Shown in pieces: positions 42,556 to 50,357 of a DNA stretch of 64,000 bases; the stretch's first letter is position 1, and every line of letters starts with the position of its first letter. Position numbers and translations under genes: made by a program. The stretch is from Actinoplanes sp. L3-i22 (GTDB taxonomy: Bacteria > Actinomycetota > Actinomycetes > Mycobacteriales > Micromonosporaceae). The DNA is taken from contig NZ_AP024745.1 of assembly GCF_019704555.1 (NCBI RefSeq), positions 3,108,501 to 3,172,500 on the forward strand, in the 5' to 3' direction. The notes under the pieces are model-generated. The model had not been told where the DNA came from and ran no database searches. It saw nothing but the letters and a program-made list of their open reading frames with translations.

Positions 42556-42595
42556 GGCCGAGGGCCGCATCCTTTCCGGGGTGCGGCCCTCGGCC
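42556..42595 (+). terminator. Terminator of the His-rich protein gene
   Basis: Perfect 14-bp stem GGCCGAGGGCCGCA with complement and a 12-base loop, 15 bases after the stop. Confidence 0.85.
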
Positions 42596-42717
42596 ATTGC
42601 CGTTGCTCGCGGTCAGATCATTTCGCGGTACGGCGTCAGCCGGGCCCCCGCATTCACGCGCGAGGTTTACGCCACACCAATCCGGGAATGTCATATTTTT
42701 TCTGGACAATTCTGGCC

Positions 42718-42745
42718 GAACGGATGATTCGCGAATGGTCCGTTC
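42718..42745 (-). terminator. Possible terminator of the ABC-2 operon
   Basis: GAACGGA/TCCGTTC with an inner ATTCG/CGAAT stem, three bases after the permease stop; an A-rich stretch lies downstream on the minus strand. Weaker than the others. Confidence 0.45.
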
Positions 42746-42747
42746 CG

Positions 42748-44535
42748 CTATTGCCCGGCGGTGAGTGGGCGCCGCCCCCAGAGAACCAGCCCGGTCAGCA
42801 GCATCGCCGCCCCGAGCGCGACCATCCCCAGCGCCACCCCGGTCCGCGCGTCCCCGCCCAGGTGCGACGCCGCGATCCAGCCCCCGTGTGCCCCCAGGAC
42901 CAGCACCAGCAGCCCCTGCGGCAGCACCGGGATCCACCCGGCCGTGAGCAGGACCAGCGCCCACGCGGTCGACCGGTTCTCCCGGTACCACCCGGGATCC
43001 CAGGTCAGCGGAACCGCCGGCGGCGGTGGCGCGCTGCGGTCCCCGGCGGCGGCCAGGATCTCGGTGCCCCGCCGGGCGAGCCGGTCGTCGGCCAGCCAGA
43101 GGGCACCCCGCCCGACCGCCACGCCGGTCACCAGGCCGACGATCGGCGCGAGCCAGCGCAGCCCGCCCGGCCCCCAGACGGCCAGGGCGAACGCCGGCGC
43201 GGCGGCCAGCAGCGGCCCGGTCATGGCGAGCAGCACGCTGATGATGTCGGTCGGGTTGTCGGCGGCGGTCGGGTGCCGCACGTCGCGGACCGGGCGGACC
43301 CGCAGCAGCGCCACCCAGACCGGGGTGGACGCGCCGGCGCCGAGCACCGCGGGCAGCACGGCCAGCGCCGGGAGCGGGTCCACGCCCGGGGCGACCAGGA
43401 TCCCGGCGACGGTCAGCAGCACGCCGATCGGCAGCGCGAGGAGCAGCCAGGCCAGCGCCCGGCCCCGCGTCTCGGCGCCGGTGCCGCCCGGGGTGAGCAG
43501 CGGCATCCACAGCGCGGTGCCGTCCAGGCCGACCAGGCTCGCCGCCATCCCCGCGGCCCACAGCACGGCGAGCGGACCGGCCCAGGGCGCGAGCAGGGTC
43601 ACGTGGGCGAGCAGGGGCAGCAGGCCGAGCAGGAGCCCGTAGACGACCGCGAACGTCAGGTACTGCAGCCGCAGCGGATGCCGTACCCAGGAGAGCAGTT
43701 CCCGGACCGTGACCGCGCGGATCGGACCCGGGGTCGCGCTGAACCGCGCGCGGTTGGTCGCCGGCCGGCGCGGGCTGAACGGCGCACCGGCCGTGATCAC
43801 CCGGCGGACCAGCAGGGCGTACGCGGCGACGCCGCCCCCGACCAGCAGGGCCAGCCCGAGCAGCAGAGCGGTCGCGACGAGCGGCGTCGCGGTGGCCGCG
43901 GCCAGCGGCCAGTCGCTCGGGATCCGCTCCAGCGCGGCGAAGGTGGCCGGCGGCGGCCCGGTGATCAGCAGCAGGCCGATCCAGGGGGCCACCGCCCAGA
44001 CGGAGCCGGAGACGCCCATCACCGCGCCGGTGAACAGTCCGGTGAGGACGGCGCCGACCGGCCCGGCGGCCCGCCCGACGGCTTCGACGGCGACGGCCGA
44101 GCCGGTCAGGCCGAGCAGCCAGAGCAGGACCGCCCCGAGTGCGGCGACCGCGGCCGCGCCGGGGCCGTGCTCGACCGCGGCGTGCACCGGCAGCGCGGCC
44201 AGGGCCAGGAGCGAGACGGCCGGGCCGATGCCGAGGGCCGACGCGGCGAGCAGGCCGATCGTCATCGGGGCGGCCGTGATCGGCTCGAGGCGCAGCTGGG
44301 CCGGGCGCAGCCGGCCGCGGGTCCCGCCGAGCAGCAGCGGGAGGACGATCCAGCCGAGGACCCAGGCCCCGGTGAGGATGGTGAGGGTGTGCCGGTCGCC
44401 GGTCACGGCGTACCGCAGGAGCCAGCCGGCCGCCAGCAGGCCGGCCAGCGCCGCGACCATCGGCGCCGGGTTCTCCCGCAGCGCGCGGCGCAGCATCGTC
44501 CACCGCATCCGGGCCAGCGTGGGGACCGCGCTCAT
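42748..44535 (-). CDS. ABC transporter membrane subunit
   Basis: A 595-residue, very hydrophobic protein with about 12-14 membrane segments, arranged as two similar halves, as in large ABC-2-type permeases of actinobacteria. No catalytic motif. Its ATG overlaps the stop of the ATPase gene (ATGA), so the two form one exporter. The substrate is unknown. Confidence 0.82.
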   Translation of the reverse strand: MSAVPTLARMRWTMLRRALRENPAPMVAALAGLLAAGWLLRYAVTGDRHTLTILTGAWVLGWIVLPLLLGGTRGRLRPAQLRLEPITAAPMTIGLLAASALGIGPAVSLLALAALPVHAAVEHGPGAAAVAALGAVLLWLLGLTGSAVAVEAVGRAAGPVGAVLTGLFTGAVMGVSGSVWAVAPWIGLLLITGPPPATFAALERIPSDWPLAAATATPLVATALLLGLALLVGGGVAAYALLVRRVITAGAPFSPRRPATNRARFSATPGPIRAVTVRELLSWVRHPLRLQYLTFAVVYGLLLGLLPLLAHVTLLAPWAGPLAVLWAAGMAASLVGLDGTALWMPLLTPGGTGAETRGRALAWLLLALPIGVLLTVAGILVAPGVDPLPALAVLPAVLGAGASTPVWVALLRVRPVRDVRHPTAADNPTDIISVLLAMTGPLLAAAPAFALAVWGPGGLRWLAPIVGLVTGVAVGRGALWLADDRLARRGTEILAAAGDRSAPPPPAVPLTWDPGWYRENRSTAWALVLLTAGWIPVLPQGLLVLVLGAHGGWIAASHLGGDARTGVALGMVALGAAMLLTGLVLWGRRPLTAGQ

Positions 44536-45287
44536 CCGGGGATCAGCCAGGTCAGCTCGGCGGTGCCGGGCGCGTCGGCGCCGACGAGCTCGACGAAGCG
44601 CTCCTCCAGGCCGGCCGGGCCGGCCACCTCGCGGACCGGGCCGGCCGCGACGACCCGGCCCTGGTGGATCACCGTGACGTCGTCGCACATCTGCTCGACC
44701 AGCAGCATCGAGTGGGTGGACAGGACGGTCGTGCCGCCGCCGGCCACGAACCGGCGCAGCACCCGGCGGATCGCCGCGGCCGACACCGGGTCGACCGCCT
44801 CGAACGGCTCGTCGAGCACGAGCAGCCGCGGCGCGTGCAGCAGGGCCTGGGCGAGCCCGACCTTCTTGCGGGTGCCGGTGGAGCAGTCCGCGAGCGGCGT
44901 GGCGGCGCCCTTGGCCAGGCCGAGCACCTCGATCAACTCGGCGATCCGGTCGGCCGGGGCGGGGACGCCGCGCAGCCCCGCGCAGTAGTGCAGCAGCTCG
45001 GCGCCGGTGAGCCGCTCCGGGAAGTCCAGCCCGTCCGGCAGCACCCCGGTCAGCGCCCGGGCCCGCGGCCGGTCGGCGAGCGCGTCGCCGCCGAGCAGCC
45101 GGATCGTGCCGGCGTCCGGGCTGATCAGGCCGACCGCCATCCCGATCGTCGTCGACTTGCCGGCGCCGTTCGGCCCGACGATCCCGTGGAACGTTCCCGG
45201 TCGCACGGTGAGATCGACGTGATCCACCGCCCGGTACGTCCCGAAGGTCTTGGTCAGACCACGAATTTCCAGTGCGGCGTCATTCAC
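44532..45287 (-). CDS. ABC transporter ATPase
   Basis: A 251-residue nucleotide-binding protein of the CcmA/ABC-2 type: Walker A GPNGAGKST, signature CSTGTRKKVGLAQAL (the variant usual in this type), Walker B LLVLDEPFEAVDP and H-loop STHSM. It powers the membrane subunit encoded immediately downstream. It is divergent from the secreted protease gene over 56 bases. Confidence 0.92.
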   Translation of the reverse strand: MNDAALEIRGLTKTFGTYRAVDHVDLTVRPGTFHGIVGPNGAGKSTTIGMAVGLISPDAGTIRLLGGDALADRPRARALTGVLPDGLDFPERLTGAELLHYCAGLRGVPAPADRIAELIEVLGLAKGAATPLADCSTGTRKKVGLAQALLHAPRLLVLDEPFEAVDPVSAAAIRRVLRRFVAGGGTTVLSTHSMLLVEQMCDDVTVIHQGRVVAAGPVREVAGPAGLEERFVELVGADAPGTAELTWLIPG

Positions 45288-45343
45288 AGGTTTACCCTAG
45301 TCAATGGCTTCCCAACGGTGGGGGTCAATGGAAATGTGTCCAC

Positions 45344-47233
45344 ATGAGATGGCGAACCCCTTTCCTGGCGACGCTCGTCGTGGCGCTGGTGACGGCGTCG
45401 GCGGGACCCGCCGGTGCGGCCGCGGCCTCGCCGCGCCTCGGCTACCTGGACCCCGGCGGCCAGCCCCGCCTGACCGAGAAGGTGCCGGTCAACGTGGTCT
45501 TCGTCGGCTACACGCCGAAGCGCTCGGACTTCCTCGCCGGGCTGTCGAAGACCTACGAGCCGGTGGTCCGCTCCCGGCTGGCCTACGGCGTGACCGAGAA
45601 GCTCGGCATCACCTACACCTACGACTACAAACTCAAATATACCGACAAGTCCTATCAGGACTCGTTCTTCCGGCAGCTCGGCAAGCTCGCCACCCCGGCC
45701 CCGCTGACCGCGTACCAGCAGGCCTACAACGACCAGGCGAAGAACGTCCTGGACATCACGTCCAACAACTACATCGACGCGCCGACCGTCGAGAAGTGGC
45801 TGGCCTTCCACCCGCCGGCCGGCGTGGACACCCGGCGCGACACGATCTACTTCATCAACTGGTACGGGCGCTCGGACTTCAAGTTCCACGTCTACACCAA
45901 GACCGGTGAGCCGGACCCGGACACCGGCTACGACTTCGGCAAGAACCGGGACAGCCGCAAGCTGATCGCCTGGGGCGGGACGACCGCCGACGACGAGGAG
46001 ACCGGTCTCGGCGCGACCCGGCGGGTCTGGTTCCACGACCTGTCGGCCGGCCCGGAGTCCTGGACGTCCAACTACGACGTGGACAACGCGGACGTGGACG
46101 GCGACGGCGTCCCGGACTACCGGATGCCGCCGATCTGGGAGTACACCGGGAACGGCTTCCGGGACCCGAGCGAGCTTACCGGCGACCTCAGCAAGATCAC
46201 CCGCTACGTGGCGCTGAACCTGCTGATGACCACGTCCCCGCTCTACCCGGTCGAGCTGCCCGGCGCGACCATGCCGAAGAGCATCAACGTGGACAGCAAC
46301 ACCTACGAGGGCTGGGCCGGGGTCGACGCCTCGAAGCAGTACCTCAAGCCGAAGCTGGTCACCCAGGAGCTGTCCGAGCTGCGCTGGCGCAACCGGCTCA
46401 GCGAGGACCAGCAGGATCTGCCGTACACCGCCGAGAACCAGGCCTGCTACCTCGGCGAGCTGGCCGACGAGTCGTGCTACCCGGACTCCGGCTACCCGGC
46501 GTTCGCCAACCTCTACCTCTACACCCGCGACCACCTCGCCGGCGTGCTCGACGGCAGGGCCGACTACGAGGTGCCGGTCTTCAACTACGCGGTCGGCGCG
46601 GGCATCGGCGTGCCGGCCCTCGGCTACGCCGACGACGACTGGGCGACCGGCGACCAGTCCTACGTCTTCTCGTTCATCTCGCCCGAGGTCGTCGCCAGCG
46701 GCTACGGCCTGACCACCACCCAGATCCACGAGGTCGGCCACCACCTGGGCATGTCGCACCCGCACGACGGCTACGACAGCGCCACCGGCGTCGACTACGG
46801 CCCGTCCGGCGACTTCCTGTTCGCCAACGCCGGCGACGAGAACAACACGATGATGAGCTACATCGACCTGAACTGGGACTTCAGCCAGTTCGACCGGGAC
46901 AACAGCGACCGCTTCCTGACCGCCGCCTACTGGGAGGCGGCGAACCGGGTGGCCGCGACCGTGCCGAAGGGCAAGGGCTACACCTCGCTGCGGGTGGCCG
47001 ACGCGCTGCTCGCCCTCTCCTCGAAGGCGTTCGCGAACCACGACTACCGGGCCGCGTACACCCTCGCCGAGAAGGCCTACTACAGCGTCGCCGCGATCCC
47101 GGGCGCCGGCACCGCCAAGGTCCAGGCCCAGCTCACGGCCGAGGCCAGCGCCGCCCGCAAGAACACCGACATCCACGACCCGCACGAGTTCATCGACACC
47201 CTCGCCCCGGACAGCCCGAGAAGCCAACCCTGA
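45344..47233 (+). CDS. Secreted zinc metalloprotease-like protein
   Basis: A 629-residue protein with a Sec signal (MRWRTPFLATLVVAL, cleavage near GAAAAS). The zinc motif HEVGHHLGMSH is at residues 462-472, an HExxHxxGxxH metzincin-type site, followed by a candidate Met-turn NTMMSY at 501-506. The N-terminal 400 residues have no similarity I recognise, though a D-V-D-G-D-G-V-P-D segment resembles a calcium loop. It probably cleaves extracellular proteins. Its stop is followed within two bases by the dispersed repeat copy B. Confidence 0.8.
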   Translation: MRWRTPFLATLVVALVTASAGPAGAAAASPRLGYLDPGGQPRLTEKVPVNVVFVGYTPKRSDFLAGLSKTYEPVVRSRLAYGVTEKLGITYTYDYKLKYTDKSYQDSFFRQLGKLATPAPLTAYQQAYNDQAKNVLDITSNNYIDAPTVEKWLAFHPPAGVDTRRDTIYFINWYGRSDFKFHVYTKTGEPDPDTGYDFGKNRDSRKLIAWGGTTADDEETGLGATRRVWFHDLSAGPESWTSNYDVDNADVDGDGVPDYRMPPIWEYTGNGFRDPSELTGDLSKITRYVALNLLMTTSPLYPVELPGATMPKSINVDSNTYEGWAGVDASKQYLKPKLVTQELSELRWRNRLSEDQQDLPYTAENQACYLGELADESCYPDSGYPAFANLYLYTRDHLAGVLDGRADYEVPVFNYAVGAGIGVPALGYADDDWATGDQSYVFSFISPEVVASGYGLTTTQIHEVGHHLGMSHPHDGYDSATGVDYGPSGDFLFANAGDENNTMMSYIDLNWDFSQFDRDNSDRFLTAAYWEAANRVAATVPKGKGYTSLRVADALLALSSKAFANHDYRAAYTLAEKAYYSVAAIPGAGTAKVQAQLTAEASAARKNTDIHDPHEFIDTLAPDSPRSQP

Positions 47234-47234
47234 G

Positions 47235-47380
47235 CAAAATCCAGAGATTCATTTCCGACGCTGCGGCCAATAACTGATCGTCGCTCCCGCGGGGACCCTT
47301 CCGGGCCTCGCAGGGCGCGGGGCGCCCAGAACGCGAGGCCCTACAGGGCGACGTCCGAGGGTGGTTGCGGTCTTTAAAAC
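47235..47380 (+). repeat. Dispersed intergenic repeat, copy B
   Basis: Third copy of the element also at 34001 and 36811. It keeps the CTGCGGCCAATAACTGA block of copy A and the whole GC-rich core of copy C. The stem GGGCCTCGC (47303-47311) pairs with GCGAGGCCC (47333-47341), enclosing a GGGCGC/GCGCCC inner stem. It begins immediately after the protease stop. Confidence 0.87.
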
Positions 47381-47397
47381 CCAAAAGCGGAGGAACC

Positions 47398-47433
47398 GAA
47401 CGGCTCACGGGTCCGGGCACTCGTGAGCCGTTC
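47398..47433. terminator. Terminator after the protease gene
   Basis: Perfect 12-bp stem GAACGGCTCACG with complement and a 12-base loop, between repeat copy B and the FtsX operon. Confidence 0.78.
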
Positions 47434-47474
47434 CCATCTGGCAAGATCCGCCGCATGCTCGAACCGGGGCGCCG

Positions 47475-50357
47475 ATGGCGCTGATCCTCCGGCGTGCGGC
47501 AGCGGCGCGGGGGCTGCTCGCCGCAGCCGCCGCGGTCATGATCGCCGCAGTGCTCCTGCTCACCGGCCTCACCGCCTACGCCGCCGCCTCGGCCGGCGCC
47601 GGCGTGCGGGCCGCGGTCGCGATCGCCGATCCGGACGAGCTGTCCGTGCTGGTCCGCGGCGCGCTCGGCGCCGACCCGCAGGCCCGCGACGCGGCGATCC
47701 GGAAGGCCTACCCCGGCGCGCGGGTCAGCGCCGCCCAGTACGGCTCCGGCTGGGCCGTCAAGGGCCCCGCCGGAACCGCCGTCCCGGACTCGTCCGGTGT
47801 CGTCTACGCCTCGCTGATCCGCCTCGACGACCTGAGCGCCCACGCCGACCTGGTCTCGGGCGCCTGGCCGGCCGGGCCGAAACAGGTCGCGCTCGCCGAG
47901 CCGGCCGCCATCGCGCTCGGGCTCACCAGCGGGAAGACGCTGCGGCTGGAGGACCGGCGGACCGGCCGGGTGACCGCCCGCACGGTCAGCGCCGTGTGGC
48001 GCCCCAGGGACGCCGCCGACCCGTACTGGCTGCTCACCCCGGACGTCGCCGGCGGTCACCTGCCGCAGACGTCGACCTACGGGCCGATCGTCAGCTCCGA
48101 GCCGGGCTTCTTCACCGGCGCGTCCGGCGGCTGGCTGGTCGAACCGGACCTCGCCGCGCCGACGCTGGACTCGGTGCGCCGTACCGCCGCGGCAGTGACC
48201 TCGACCCGGGCGAACCTGCCGCAGGTCAGCGGCCTGGGGGCGTCGGCGACGATCAACACCGGCCTGCCCGACCTGGCCGACCGCCTGGACCGCGCCGACC
48301 TGGTCCGCCGCTCCACCCTGGTCACGCCGATGCTGCTGGTCGTGGTCCTCGGCGGCTACGCGCTGTCGCTGGTCGCGGTCCTGCTCGCGGAGTCCCGGCG
48401 CGGCGAGACCGCGCTGCTGCGGGCCCGCGGCGCGTCCCGCCGTCAGCTGACCGGCCTGGCCGCCGTCGAAGCGCTCGCCCTGGTGCTCCCGGCCGCCGCG
48501 ATCGGCGCCCCGCTGGCCGTCACCCTGCTGCGCCTGCGCTACCCCGAGGTGCGGCTGGACGCCGGGGTGTGGCTGGTCGGCGCCCTGGTCGCGGTCGGTG
48601 GCCTGCTCGCGCTGACCGCGCCGGCGACCCGCCGCGGCGGCACCTACCTCGCCGAGACCTCGAGCCGCCGGCGCCTGCCGATGCTGCGCCGGGCCGGCCT
48701 GGACCTGGCCGTGGTCGCGCTGGCCGCGCTCGGCTGGCTGCAGCTGCGGCAGTACTCGGCGCCGGCCGCCGCGGGCGGCCTGGGCATCGACCCGCTGCTC
48801 GCCGCGGCCCCCACGCTCGGCGTGCTGACCGGCGCGGTCCTCGCGATCCGCCTGCTCCCGCCGGTCGCCCGGCTCGCCGCGGCCCGCCTGAACCGCGGCC
48901 GCGCCCGGGCCTCGCTGCTCGGCACCTGGCAGGCCGGGCGCCGCTCGCAGGCCGGCCCGATGGTGATGCTCGCCCTCGCGGTCGCCGCCGCCACCGTCTC
49001 CTGGTGCCTGGCCGCGACCGCCGAGCAGTCCCGGGTCGACCAGGCGGTCCAGGAGACCGGGGCGGACCTGCGCCTGGTCGAGGCCGGCGGCATCGCGCCC
49101 GCCGGCCGGGCCGAGGAGCTGGCGAAACTGCCCGGCGTCCGGGCCGTGGTCCCGGCCTGGCGCGACTCGGTGACGCTGACCGCCGGCAAGGACCCGGCCG
49201 AGGTGGTCGCCCTGGACGCGGCCGCCGCCGCGTCCACCGGCACCGTCCAGGCCCGCGACGACACCACCGGCGGCCCGGTCGGCGCGCTGATCGCGAAGCT
49301 CGCGGCGGCCGGCGGCGCAGGGACCACCCCGACACTGCGGCCCGGCCGGATCGTCAGCGACGGACCGGCCCGCACCACCGCGATCTTCGCCGACGGGCGC
49401 CGCGCCGACCTCGGCACCAGCGACCGCGGCACGCCGATCCGGCTCACCACGACCGTCCCCGGCCTGCTCGGCTTCCGGGTCGAGGCGATCGGCGAGAAGA
49501 CCGTGCACTGGCGGATCAGTGGCCAGGACGGCTACTGGCAGTCGGCCGCGGCGAACCCGTTGATCGGCCCCACCTTCCCGATCGAGGGCAGCGTCTCGCT
49601 CGTGCAGAAAGCGGACTGGAAGCCGGTGCCGATCGCGATCACCCCGGCCACCCGGGCCGCGCTCGGCGACTTCAGCCAGCTCCAGGTCGGTGGTGTGTCG
49701 GTGCCGGTCACCGTGATCGCCACCGTCGACCAGGTGCCCGGCACGACCGCCGCGGCGGCGATCCTCGCCGACCGGGGCGCGCTGGACGCCCGGCTCTTCC
49801 AGGGCTACGGCATCCTGCACGGCACCGGCGAGTGGTGGATCAGCGGGCATCCGGACCCCACCGGGCTGTCCGGCCTGCAGGTCTTCGACCAGCGGGCGCT
49901 CGCCGCCGGCGGGGACCCGTTCGGCGACGCGGCCCGGGTCGCGCTGTTCGGTGCCGCGCTCGGCGCGATGCTGCTCGCCGCGGCCGGCATCGCCGCGGAC
50001 GCCCGGGCCACCGCCCGGCACCGCTCGGTCGAGCTGGCCGTGCTGAACACGCTCGGCGCCGGCCCGCGGCTGCTGGCCCGCTCGATGATCGTCGAGCAGG
50101 CGCTGCTGGCCGGGTTGGGCGCGCTCGCCGGCCTCGGCGTCGGCCTGCTGGTCGCGGCCGCGATGGCGCCGCTGCTGGTGCTCACCCCGGCGGCCCGCCG
50201 CCCGGTGCCGGACGCGCTCCTGGAAGTCCTCTGGGGCCGGACCGTCGGCAGCGCCGTCCTGCTGGTCGTGATCGCCCTCGGGGTCAGCGCGATCACCGCG
50301 GTGTCCGCCACCCGGCGCCTCCCGGCGTCCCGCCTGCGTCTGGGGGAGGACCGATGA
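47475..50357 (+). CDS. FtsX-like ABC permease, first subunit
   Basis: A 960-residue permease with an N-terminal membrane segment, a large extracellular MacB-like region, a block of four segments near residues 275-420 including the FtsX motif AESRRGETALLRARGASRRQLTGL, a second extracellular region and a C-terminal block (about 810-955). Long actinobacterial FtsX proteins serve lipoprotein, peptide or cell-envelope export. ATG at 47475, weak ribosome binding site. It overlaps the second permease by four bases. Confidence 0.9.
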   Translation: MALILRRAAAARGLLAAAAAVMIAAVLLLTGLTAYAAASAGAGVRAAVAIADPDELSVLVRGALGADPQARDAAIRKAYPGARVSAAQYGSGWAVKGPAGTAVPDSSGVVYASLIRLDDLSAHADLVSGAWPAGPKQVALAEPAAIALGLTSGKTLRLEDRRTGRVTARTVSAVWRPRDAADPYWLLTPDVAGGHLPQTSTYGPIVSSEPGFFTGASGGWLVEPDLAAPTLDSVRRTAAAVTSTRANLPQVSGLGASATINTGLPDLADRLDRADLVRRSTLVTPMLLVVVLGGYALSLVAVLLAESRRGETALLRARGASRRQLTGLAAVEALALVLPAAAIGAPLAVTLLRLRYPEVRLDAGVWLVGALVAVGGLLALTAPATRRGGTYLAETSSRRRLPMLRRAGLDLAVVALAALGWLQLRQYSAPAAAGGLGIDPLLAAAPTLGVLTGAVLAIRLLPPVARLAAARLNRGRARASLLGTWQAGRRSQAGPMVMLALAVAAATVSWCLAATAEQSRVDQAVQETGADLRLVEAGGIAPAGRAEELAKLPGVRAVVPAWRDSVTLTAGKDPAEVVALDAAAAASTGTVQARDDTTGGPVGALIAKLAAAGGAGTTPTLRPGRIVSDGPARTTAIFADGRRADLGTSDRGTPIRLTTTVPGLLGFRVEAIGEKTVHWRISGQDGYWQSAAANPLIGPTFPIEGSVSLVQKADWKPVPIAITPATRAALGDFSQLQVGGVSVPVTVIATVDQVPGTTAAAAILADRGALDARLFQGYGILHGTGEWWISGHPDPTGLSGLQVFDQRALAAGGDPFGDAARVALFGAALGAMLLAAAGIAADARATARHRSVELAVLNTLGAGPRLLARSMIVEQALLAGLGALAGLGVGLLVAAAMAPLLVLTPAARRPVPDALLEVLWGRTVGSAVLLVVIALGVSAITAVSATRRLPASRLRLGEDR

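Noticed and set aside
44532-45287. Degenerate ABC signature (CSTGT instead of LSGGQ)
   Set aside because: Variants with S-T-G or S-K-G are common in ABC-2-type exporter ATPases, so this is not unusual.
47190-50021. 943-residue antisense frame under the first FtsX gene
   Set aside because: Composition is Arg/Gly/Ala-rich with no domain; it is the usual high-GC shadow of a real gene, and part of it reads through the dispersed repeat.
47423-50353. Plus-strand extension that would make the second FtsX permease 1856 residues
   Set aside because: The extension overlaps the first permease in another frame, is Arg/Pro-rich low-complexity, and the real start at 50354 shows the ATGA overlap.
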